Below, in pieces: positions 7,764-14,448 of a stretch of DNA of 14,595 bases. Position 1 is the stretch's first letter. Each line of letters starts with the position of its first letter. Below the pieces are notes generated by a model. The model did no database searches, was not told where the DNA came from, and saw only the letters and a program-made list of their open reading frames with translations. Source of the DNA: an uncultured Eubacteriales bacterium (GTDB taxonomy: Bacteria; Bacillota_A; Clostridia; Christensenellales; Aristaeellaceae); NCBI GenBank assembly GCA_902775835.1, contig CACYNZ010000051.1:1-14595 (forward strand). Direction: 5' to 3'. Made by a program: the position numbers and the translations under genes.

Positions 7764-8994
7764 GCGCGCGTCCCCCGATCCGGTCCTTCTCAATCCGTCC
7801 GCCGATGAGCACCATCTGCACGCGGTCCGCGTCGGCCAGCACCTGGATATCCTCCAGCGGGTTGCCGGAAACCATGCACATGTCGGCCAGCTTTCCCTTT
7901 TCCAGCGTCCCGAACTCGTGATCGCGCTTCATGAGACGCGCTCCGTGGATCGTGCCGGCACGGATGGCTTCCATGGGCGTGTATCCGCACCGGGTCAGGC
8001 TGTAGAACTCCTTGCCGATGCTGTGGAAGGGCGTGTTCGGACTGTTGGAATAATCCGTGCCCAGCGCCACCATGATGCCGTACTCATGCGCAAGCCGGTA
8101 GGAATTCATGGCCGCCTCGCGCACGCCCTGGGCCTTGCGCATCATATGCGGGGGCAGGTTCTTCATGTCCGCAATCCCGAGAGACACGCTGAGTGTGGTC
8201 ACCAGCGCCACATGATTGGCCGCCATGATCTCGCAGCACTCCCGGTCCAGCATCACGCCGTGCTCCACGCACCCGATCCCCGCCTTCAGCGCGGCCAGCG
8301 TGCCGGACGTGCCCGTGCAGTGGGCCGAGACATAGGTGTTGTGGCGCTTCGCCTCTCCGATGATCACGGCCAGCTCTTCCGGGGAAAACTCCTGGTCATT
8401 GACATCATCCACGGCGGAGGACACGCCGCCGGTGGCGCAGATCTTGATGAACTCGGCACCCTGGCGGAACTGTTCGCGCACGCCGCGGTAGCACGCCTCC
8501 GGACCGTCCATCATGTATCCGGTGAGATCATCCCGGTTGCATTCCTCCACGGACCGTGTGGTGTCAAAATCGCAGTGTCCCGAGGACATGCTCAGCACCC
8601 GGCCGCCCACCATAATTCTGGGCCCGCGGATGTTTCCCATGGCCACCGCGTCCCGAAGTGGACGCCCGAACGCGCTCATGTCACGCACGCCGGTGACCCC
8701 GGCATCCACCAGGTCCCCGAGATCGCGCACTGTGGTCAGGAGCAGGTCATAGGGCGTGCTCCCACTGCGGTGGATGCTCTCGGAGCCCACCAGATGAATA
8801 TGCGCATCAATGAATCCCGGCATCAGTGTCGCGTTTTCACAGGTATACACCGGCGCATCGCCGGTGTCCGGCATTCCGCTCCTGCTGCCCGCATACACAA
8901 TTCTCTCGCCTTCCGTCACCACGGCGCCGTCTTCCACAGCCCCGTCCCGGACCGCATCGATCACGCGGCCCAGAAATACCTTGACATCTTCCAT
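7756..8994 (-). CDS. Amidohydrolase, imidazolonepropionase/Xaa-Pro dipeptidase-like
   Basis: A 412-residue amidohydrolase-superfamily enzyme with a complete binuclear-type metal site: His65 and His67 (DAHIHL), Lys184 (FIKICATGG, the carboxylated lysine), His225 (SAHCTG), His245 (VEHG) and Asp314 (LGTDYS). The small N-terminal beta-sandwich half (VxxGRVID...) and its C-terminal completion (LEKGKLADMCMV) flank the barrel. The IKxxATGG form of the lysine motif is typical of the subgroup that contains Xaa-Pro and Xaa-Arg/Lys dipeptidases of the amidohydrolase type, as well as many proteins loosely named imidazolonepropionase. No histidine-degradation genes are nearby, so with peptidases on both sides I infer a dipeptidase or cyclic-peptide/amide hydrolase. 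AAAGGA lies nine bases before the ATG. It follows the S10 gene after 18 bases and overlaps the PLP gene by 8. Confidence 0.87.
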   Translation of the reverse strand: MEDVKVFLGRVIDAVRDGAVEDGAVVTEGERIVYAGSRSGMPDTGDAPVYTCENATLMPGFIDAHIHLVGSESIHRSGSTPYDLLLTTVRDLGDLVDAGVTGVRDMSAFGRPLRDAVAMGNIRGPRIMVGGRVLSMSSGHCDFDTTRSVEECNRDDLTGYMMDGPEACYRGVREQFRQGAEFIKICATGGVSSAVDDVNDQEFSPEELAVIIGEAKRHNTYVSAHCTGTSGTLAALKAGIGCVEHGVMLDRECCEIMAANHVALVTTLSVSLGIADMKNLPPHMMRKAQGVREAAMNSYRLAHEYGIMVALGTDYSNSPNTPFHSIGKEFYSLTRCGYTPMEAIRAGTIHGARLMKRDHEFGTLEKGKLADMCMVSGNPLEDIQVLADADRVQMVLIGGRIEKDRIGGRAHV

Positions 8995-9012
8995 GCCCGC
9001 ACGTCCTTTCCC

Positions 9013-10389
9013 TTACCGGCCCAGAAGCTCCCGCATATCCTGCATGAATGCCGCCCGGCCTTCTTCCGTGGAGTATACGCCATGCCCGCCCAAGTACTCG
9101 CATACCTTTACCCGTTCCCGGGGCAGGCCCGCGTGACTGACCACATACCGCGTGTTCCCGGCATGCGTGCACAGGTCATACAGCCCGCTGGCGAACAGAA
9201 GGCGCATGCCCGGCGTGCGCTCCATGCCGGACTTCAGGCACTGCATGTGCGTGCGTGTTTCCTCGCCCAGGTCCTCTGTCTCCATGCAGAACTGTGCATG
9301 CACGTTCAGATTTCCGGTGTAATAGAGGCGCTCCAGTTCCACGCCCAGCCTTGGCATGAGCAGTCCGTTCATCACCTGCAGCGGCATGTTGTCCCCGCCC
9401 AGCAGCTGGTAGGTCTGGCTCACGGGCGTGGCAAGCCTTGTGTCATACAGGTCCAGGGTATACCCCGGAAGCGCCATGCGCTGGAATGCCTCCGGCGTGA
9501 TGTCTAGGCCGGAGGCGAGATAGTACTCAGCGCTCACGCCGGTATACGTTTCCAGTTCCGAGGCCAGTGCCCTGCGCCGGTCATCCTCCAGCGCATCGCC
9601 TTCATACAGTGCCGGGAGCAGACGCTCCGACGCAAAAGCCTGTGCCTGCTTCACGAACGCGTCCTGCGCGCACGGCCGTTCCTTCATATGATACCAGTGC
9701 GTAGCCGCCATGGCAGGCATCATGGACAGCACAGTGCTCTGCCCGCTCTCCCCGGCCGCCCAGCCGATGAGCGCCACGCCCTGCACCGGAATGCCGGGCA
9801 CCATGCGGCTTTCCGAGTACGGACTGCGTCCGAGCTCCGCGATCACGCGGCAGGCGCGTACCGTCCCGTAGCTCTCGCCGCAGATATAGACCGGACTGTT
9901 CCAGCGCGCATGCCGGCGCAGCCATTCAATGATGACAAACGCGGTGCTGCGCGCATCCCCGTCCACGGAAAAATACTTGCCGGCCTTATCCGGGTCCAGA
10001 AGCCGGGAAAGGCCCACGCCCACGGGATCCACAAACACCAGGTCACACTGGGGCAGAAGGCAGTCCGGGTTTTCGTCAAGACCGTAGGCGAACCGTCCTT
10101 CCTCATCCCGGCGGATCAGCCACGGCCCGAAGCATTCCAGGTGCAGGGCGGATGTGGCCGAGCCCGGGCCTCCGTTCCAAAGGAACATCACCGGCCGCGG
10201 ACCCTCCGAAGGGCACAGATAGGAAAACGTAAAGATGGACGCCTCCGGATGCCCGTCCGGCGCACGGAAAACAAAATCCTCACAGACAGACGAAAACGCC
10301 AGCGTTCCGCCGGAGGTTTTCAGCGAATGCGTACGCTCAAAGCATCCGGGCACAAAATGTTCCAGACTGAAGGCTTCCGGAAGACTCAT
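9013..10389 (-). CDS. S10 family serine carboxypeptidase
   Basis: A 458-residue serine carboxypeptidase, a usual length for the family. The sequence shows the oxyanion motif WNGGPGSATS, the nucleophile Ser173 in CGESYGT, the acid Asp405 in GLYDLCTHAGNTRY, and the base His436 in LGGHGVY, all in the family's order. S10 enzymes remove C-terminal residues, often at acidic pH, and many accept proline near the scissile bond. In eukaryotes they are vacuolar or secreted; here no signal peptide is present (the N-terminus MSLPEAFSLEHFVPG is not hydrophobic), so a cytosolic location is inferred. The ATG at 10387-10389 overlaps the M14 stop by 4 bases, with AAAGGA upstream. Its pairing with an M14 zinc carboxypeptidase gives the operon two mechanistically different C-terminal trimming enzymes. 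Confidence 0.93.
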   Translation of the reverse strand: MSLPEAFSLEHFVPGCFERTHSLKTSGGTLAFSSVCEDFVFRAPDGHPEASIFTFSYLCPSEGPRPVMFLWNGGPGSATSALHLECFGPWLIRRDEEGRFAYGLDENPDCLLPQCDLVFVDPVGVGLSRLLDPDKAGKYFSVDGDARSTAFVIIEWLRRHARWNSPVYICGESYGTVRACRVIAELGRSPYSESRMVPGIPVQGVALIGWAAGESGQSTVLSMMPAMAATHWYHMKERPCAQDAFVKQAQAFASERLLPALYEGDALEDDRRRALASELETYTGVSAEYYLASGLDITPEAFQRMALPGYTLDLYDTRLATPVSQTYQLLGGDNMPLQVMNGLLMPRLGVELERLYYTGNLNVHAQFCMETEDLGEETRTHMQCLKSGMERTPGMRLLFASGLYDLCTHAGNTRYVVSHAGLPRERVKVCEYLGGHGVYSTEEGRAAFMQDMRELLGR

Positions 10390-12029
10390 GATTCCTCATC
10401 CTTTCCTGAGAGGCAGACCGTGATCCGCTTTTCCCCGCATTTTTCGCCCCAGACCCGGAGCGAGATGGCTGCCAGACGCTTTTCCGGGAGCGGAATGGAC
10501 AGCATCTGCTTTGCATACCCGGCCACGCCGTGGATTTTCACCGGTTCTCCTTCCGGCTGTCCGTCCATGGACACGCTGTAGCAGAGTCCCGCCACTCCCT
10601 TTTCCTCTGCCAGAGCCGTGCCCGTCAGGGGAAGGTAGCCGTGATTGGCCAGAAGAAAGTCCGCCTGCGCGCCGCTCTCGCCCTCGGACGTGCCAAGCCA
10701 TGCAATCTCCAGGCGCGGCAGGGACCGGAAAGCGACCATGGCCGTCTCAAAGGCCCGGCGGCAGACACCTTCCAGGTACTGAGGCGGCGGATTGTTGCGC
10801 ACAAACCGGTCCGCCCAGCCGCCGAGCTCCATGTGCAGGCTTTCCGGCCATCCGGGCAGCGTGCACTTCTCCCATGCCCTGAATCCCCTGCCGCCGTTGA
10901 ACGCCCGGTCCCATTCCACCGCGGTCTTCGCTTCCCGCAGGAACTGTTCCCGGGACTCGGCAAAGAACATGCTCCAAGATTCCGGGCGTTCCGGATCCGC
11001 CTGGGCATGGAAGTCCCAGAGCTCCGTGACAAAGGCCATAATGCCCTTTTCATAGTATTCCCAGGTCGTATAGCTGCCCGGCGCTATATCCTTTGCGCCT
11101 TCCGGGAAAATCCCCCGGCATTTGTATCCCGTCTTTTCGTGCATGCTCTGTCCGAGCTCACGCATGGCCGTGAGATCCGACGCGTCGGTCTCCAGGTGCG
11201 GACAGAAGGCTGCCGGTGAAATGTGCAGCCCGCCATAGGTGTGAAAGTTCATATTGAACACGATCCGCGGATGCGCTTCCACGAAATCGGCCAGTGCCCT
11301 GACCTCGCAGTCATGCAGCGGGGCCGGACCGCTGGTGGGCCGGTCCGGGTCCGGGTACTGCGCGTTCCACTCAAAGGGGAACTGCCGGTTCGGGTCCAGG
11401 TCCTCCCGGGGCCGGGCTTCCTTCAGTTCCACAAGCGTGCGCTTCCCGCCGCGCAGCCGGCCTTCGGGCACCAGGGTGTAGAACGTGCCCTGCGTGTCCT
11501 CCGGCGCCCTGGGCAGCAGGATAGACGGATCTTCCTCCCAGGCCTTCCACCGGCCTGCCGGGTCCTGAATGCGGATCTGACGGATTTCGCCGTCCCCGTC
11601 CATATCCTCCGGCACCACGCCGTCCTCCTCGGGATAGTACGCCTCTGTGGACCCGCGCAGCATGCGCGGCGTGGTCAGCACCACTTCCGCCGCATCCGCG
11701 TTGATGCGCGGAATGGCGTACACCGCATACTCACGAAGAAGGCGCGTGATTTCCGCGTCCTGACCATATGCCTCCAGCCAGTGCTGAAGGATATACATGA
11801 CGGCCATGGACGAGGCTACCTCGCCGGAATGCAGGTTCCCGTCCACCAGAAAAGCCGGCTTGTCCTCCGCCGCGCCGCATGCTGTGTCCGTCAGGATCAA
11901 CAGATCAATATCCCGGCCTTCCCGGGTCCTGCCGATGGACGACAGGCTGCACAGCTGCGGCCATTTTTCAGCCCATTCCGTCAGCGTGTCATGGATTTCC
12001 TGCATCCGCGCATAATGATCAAACCGCAT
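10386..12029 (-). CDS. M14 family zinc carboxypeptidase
   Basis: A 547-residue M14 peptidase. Zinc ligands are His67 and Glu70 (NLHSGEVA) and His263 (NFHTYGG); the catalytic Glu336 is in VTELWD, and Arg215 in DPNRQF fits the substrate-carboxylate-binding Asn-Arg pair. Between about residues 120 and 205 is an insertion with a DMDGDGEI loop (Asp142, Asp144, Asp146, Glu148) that looks like an EF-hand-type calcium site. About 150 residues after the catalytic domain (from about 390) end in a beta-rich tail. No signal peptide is seen, whereas many M14 enzymes are secreted. Likely role: removal of C-terminal residues from peptides or gamma-D-Glu-type bonds; substrate not predictable here. The ATG at 12027-12029 lies 4 bases after the S9 stop, with AAAGGA overlapping that gene's end. 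Confidence 0.92.
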   Translation of the reverse strand: MRFDHYARMQEIHDTLTEWAEKWPQLCSLSSIGRTREGRDIDLLILTDTACGAAEDKPAFLVDGNLHSGEVASSMAVMYILQHWLEAYGQDAEITRLLREYAVYAIPRINADAAEVVLTTPRMLRGSTEAYYPEEDGVVPEDMDGDGEIRQIRIQDPAGRWKAWEEDPSILLPRAPEDTQGTFYTLVPEGRLRGGKRTLVELKEARPREDLDPNRQFPFEWNAQYPDPDRPTSGPAPLHDCEVRALADFVEAHPRIVFNMNFHTYGGLHISPAAFCPHLETDASDLTAMRELGQSMHEKTGYKCRGIFPEGAKDIAPGSYTTWEYYEKGIMAFVTELWDFHAQADPERPESWSMFFAESREQFLREAKTAVEWDRAFNGGRGFRAWEKCTLPGWPESLHMELGGWADRFVRNNPPPQYLEGVCRRAFETAMVAFRSLPRLEIAWLGTSEGESGAQADFLLANHGYLPLTGTALAEEKGVAGLCYSVSMDGQPEGEPVKIHGVAGYAKQMLSIPLPEKRLAAISLRVWGEKCGEKRITVCLSGKDEES

Positions 12030-12033
12030 ACTT

Positions 12034-13908
12034 TCATCCTTTCACATACTGGTCCATCCAGTCCAGCGCCGCCCTCTGGATTGCGGCAAAGTCCTCGAGC
12101 CGGTCCTGACTGTACCGGTGGCAGCAGTCCGGCAGAAGCATCAGGCGGACCGGAAGCTCCGGACACGCGTCCTTAAGCGCTGTATAGAACTGATGCGCGT
12201 TCTCCACCGGCACCTGTTGATCCTTTTCGCCATGGATCACGAGCACCGGTGTGGCGCATTCACCTGCGTAACATACCGGGGACGATCTGAGCGTGTCCAC
12301 CAGAAAGTCTTCAAAATCCCGGTATTCATCCAGTACCGGCTGTCCGGCCTGGGACGACTTGAAATGGATAAACAGCCAGTTGGTCACTGCCTTGATGGGC
12401 ACGGCAGCCCGGAAGCGCTTTGTGTGCACCGCCATCCAGGCGGCCATATATCCGCCGTAGCTGCCGCCCAGCACGCCCATCCGCTCCGCGTCCAGCTGCG
12501 GAAAGCGGCGCAGCGCTTCATCCACAAGCGTGAGCACATCATTGGGCGCGGTACCGTCAAAGGCCGGCTCCGGGTCCGCGTACCCGGCATTCTTGCCCGT
12601 GGACCCGCGGGGATTCGGCAGAAGCACCGCATAGCCCCTGTGGCACGCGCACGCCGTTTCCAGGGAAAACCCCGGCGCCCAGAACCCGGAGGGCCCGCCG
12701 TGCGCCCAGACGAGCAGCGGGCACTTTTCCAGTTCCTTTCCCGGCGGCATCAGGAGAAACGCGGTGAGCTCCGCGCGTCCGTCCTGGGACATGGTCCGGA
12801 TCTCGTGCCACGCAATCTCCGGTGCTTCCCTCAGAAATGCATTGCAGGGCCCGAACACTTCTTCCGTCCTGTTTTCACGGATACGCACGGGACGCGGCGG
12901 TTCCGCCAGCGTTCCGCAGATGGCGGCCAGGCTTCCGTCCTCCATGCGGGCAATCTCCATGATATTGCCTTCCGCCGGAATACGTTCAAAGTCCAGCCTG
13001 TCCTCGCCTGCCCTGACCCGGTACAGGCACGGCCGGAACGCTTCACACCCGCAGACCAGGTATGTATCCGCTTCACTGTCCCGGCACATGACGGCAGGCA
13101 TGTCCGATGCCCGGTCCATATACGCTTCCAGTGCCAGGCAGGCCATGGTGCCTTCTGCCCGGTCCTCCGGATGCTTCTCTCCGTCCAGCCAGATGCGCCG
13201 CACCTGCGCGCCGTCCCCGGCACTCACCGCGGCAAGCGCGTACCTTCCGTCCGCGGACACCACGGGCCGAATGTCGCCCGCGGCCGACAGAGGCAGGTCC
13301 AGCGGCGTGCACTTCCCGCTCTCAAGATCCACGAGCATGAACCCGCCGCGGTCCACGAGCAGACGGCCGCCCGGAACACAGGCGAGACAGCGGTAGGGTC
13401 TGCTGCCCTCATCCAATGTCCGGCAGGCACCGTCCCAGACGCAGAGCCTGTAGACATACTGCCTGCGGAATCCGTGGTCCGCGTCTGCCCGGTAATGCAG
13501 TTCCTCGGCCACAAGCGGCATGTCCCACTGGCAGCCTTCCGGCGCGGTTTCGCTCACTTCCCTGCGGCACACAAACGCGAGGCCATGTTCCACAGGCAGA
13601 AGGCTCACCGCCTCAAACCCTTCCGGCACAGCCTGCACCTGCTCCGTTTCCCCAAAGCAGGTTCTGCAGCCGATCCTTCCGTCGGACACAAACCACAGCC
13701 TGCCGTCAGGCCCGAACGCCGGACAGCATTCCTGTTCCCCGCCCAGGGTGACCCAGGTATTTTCCCCGTCCGCGTTAAGAAGGATGCTTCTGGCCCAGAC
13801 ATGATTCCGCCAGGCCAGGCGCACCGCGGCCACATGGCTGCCCTGCACGGTCAGGGAGGAAAACCGCTCCAGGCGGCCATAGTCTTCACTGCGCAAACGC
13901 ATCGGCAT
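12034..13908 (-). CDS. S9 family serine peptidase, subtype B
   Basis: A 624-residue S9 peptidase with a propeller-like N-terminal half and a hydrolase domain carrying Ser483 (GGSYGG), Asp563 (HGEKDQQ) and His597 (DCCHRY), so the triad is complete. HGGPSGFW supplies the oxyanion segment. It is shorter than the other two complete S9 proteins, and its propeller repeats are less regular. The residue pair before the catalytic His is Cys-Cys rather than the common Glu-Asn. It resembles 260-2227 (FEDFLVDTLRSSPVCYA against FEEFMMDALRTSPVSYA, PVExAHQ). The start at 13906-13908 is eight bases after GAAGGA; a second ATG two codons later is also possible. It overlaps the truncated S9 gene by 23 bases, as the B gene overlaps the A gene at the other end of the operon. 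No signal peptide. Confidence 0.9.
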   Translation of the reverse strand: MPMRLRSEDYGRLERFSSLTVQGSHVAAVRLAWRNHVWARSILLNADGENTWVTLGGEQECCPAFGPDGRLWFVSDGRIGCRTCFGETEQVQAVPEGFEAVSLLPVEHGLAFVCRREVSETAPEGCQWDMPLVAEELHYRADADHGFRRQYVYRLCVWDGACRTLDEGSRPYRCLACVPGGRLLVDRGGFMLVDLESGKCTPLDLPLSAAGDIRPVVSADGRYALAAVSAGDGAQVRRIWLDGEKHPEDRAEGTMACLALEAYMDRASDMPAVMCRDSEADTYLVCGCEAFRPCLYRVRAGEDRLDFERIPAEGNIMEIARMEDGSLAAICGTLAEPPRPVRIRENRTEEVFGPCNAFLREAPEIAWHEIRTMSQDGRAELTAFLLMPPGKELEKCPLLVWAHGGPSGFWAPGFSLETACACHRGYAVLLPNPRGSTGKNAGYADPEPAFDGTAPNDVLTLVDEALRRFPQLDAERMGVLGGSYGGYMAAWMAVHTKRFRAAVPIKAVTNWLFIHFKSSQAGQPVLDEYRDFEDFLVDTLRSSPVCYAGECATPVLVIHGEKDQQVPVENAHQFYTALKDACPELPVRLMLLPDCCHRYSQDRLEDFAAIQRAALDWMDQYVKG

Positions 13909-14287
13909 TCTCTTCTTCCTTCAGAAATTGGTCCATCCACTGCCGGATTTCCAGCATGTGCCGGATCCTGTTGTGCATGAGCCCGCTGCGCGTCAGGTCA
14001 TGGTTTTCCCCCGGGAAAATCACCAGACGGCAGGGCACATCCGGGCGCAGGGCGCGGATGCAGTTGAACAGCTGATCCGCCTGCTCCACGCCGCAGCGCA
14101 CATCGTTCTCACCGTGCAGCACAAGCGTGGGCGTGTTCAGCTTCCGGATATCCTTAAGCACGCTGTTTTTCGCGCGCCGGATCATGTATGCACGGAAGTC
14201 CGTCTGTCCGCTGCCGGAGATAAAGCCCATATCCCCGGTCCCGTAGGACGTCACCGGGCTGATCCAGGTGCGCTGGGCCGCCGCCGA
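13886..14287 (-). pseudogene. 5'-truncated S9 serine peptidase, subtype A (C-terminal part only)
   Basis: About the last 133 residues of an S9 peptidase. The visible part starts at AAAQRTWISPVTSYGTGD, which matches AAAGQRVFANPGTSYGTGD of the gene at 2220-4232, and keeps the catalytic Asp motif (HGENDVRC) and His motif (GENHDLTR). The nucleophile GGSYGG and the whole propeller should lie further upstream but are absent; the frame meets a TAG at 14303-14305 and the sequence from about 14287 onward is unrelated. The only in-frame start is a GTG at 14254 inside a conserved core motif with no ribosome binding site, so this piece is unlikely to be made as an enzyme. Either the gene was cut by a rearrangement or the window is mis-joined here. 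If mis-joined, the true operon begins with an intact S9 gene. Confidence 0.85.
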
Positions 14288-14342
14288 GGGGATTGTGAAC
14301 GGCTACAACGACCAGCTCTTCGGCCCCGGCGGGCAAAAATGA
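14274..14342 (+). other. Possible S-layer-homology-like fragment on the plus strand
   Basis: In the plus-strand frame ending with TGA at 14340-14342 the sequence reads WAAAEGIVNGYNDQLFGPGG, which resembles the WA-x-x-x-GI-x-x-GY-x-D-x-x-F-x-P core of an S-layer homology domain. It is only about 22 codons; the next expected motif (a TREQ-like segment) is not found, and the stop follows quickly. The preceding bases belong to the S9 fragment on the other strand, so any such gene is cut at the joint. An extra base in the A5 run at 14335-14339 would explain the early stop, because the neighbouring frame stays open to 14448. Chance resemblance is a real alternative. Confidence 0.25.
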
Positions 14343-14448
14343 TTATCAGCCGGTGATCGCCATGGACGAGGACGCCCTCCGAATTCTCCGGAAGGTGCAG
14401 AAGGATACCGGCTTTCTGCTGACGGAAAGGGTCAGACTGAATTACTGA
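14299..14448 (+). CDS. 3' end of an unidentified plus-strand gene
   Basis: From about 14338 to the TGA at 14446-14448 the plus strand reads NDYQPVIAMDEDALRILRKV and then QKDTGFLLTERVRLNY. Codon use looks genuinely coding, with most third positions G or C, and the stop lies 5 bases inside the end of the convergent methyltransferase gene, a common layout for adjacent genes. The frame is closed by a TGA at 14296-14298, close to the joint at about 14287, so the 5' part is missing. It may be continuous, through a one-base shift in the A-run at 14335-14339, with the fragment listed at 14274-14342. I do not recognise the protein. Confidence 0.35.
   Translation, partial: TATTTSSSAPAGKNDYQPVIAMDEDALRILRKVQKDTGFLLTERVRLNY

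Noticed and set aside
5760..7808. A 682-codon open frame on the plus strand opposite the OCD and PLP genes
   Set aside because: It is antisense to two genes with recognisable catalytic motifs, has a composition rich in Arg, His and Pro typical of mirror frames in GC-rich DNA, and shows no recognisable domain or ribosome binding site.
7756..8994. Histidine-utilisation pathway role for the amidohydrolase
   Set aside because: No other hut-type gene is present and the carboxylated-lysine motif points to a different subgroup.
7690..9507. A 605-codon plus-strand open frame spanning three operon genes
   Set aside because: It crosses the boundaries of three genes whose motifs and ribosome binding sites are on the other strand; it is a composition artefact.
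12118..13980. A 620-codon open frame on the plus strand opposite the S9 gene
   Set aside because: Same shadow effect: it mirrors a well-supported S9 peptidase and its translation is His/Arg/Pro-rich without any motif.
13886..14254. A stand-alone 122-residue hydrolase starting at the GTG at 14254
   Set aside because: The GTG lies within the conserved TSYGTGD core of the S9 domain, has no ribosome binding site, and the homology continues upstream of it, so it is a truncated gene and not a natural short protein.
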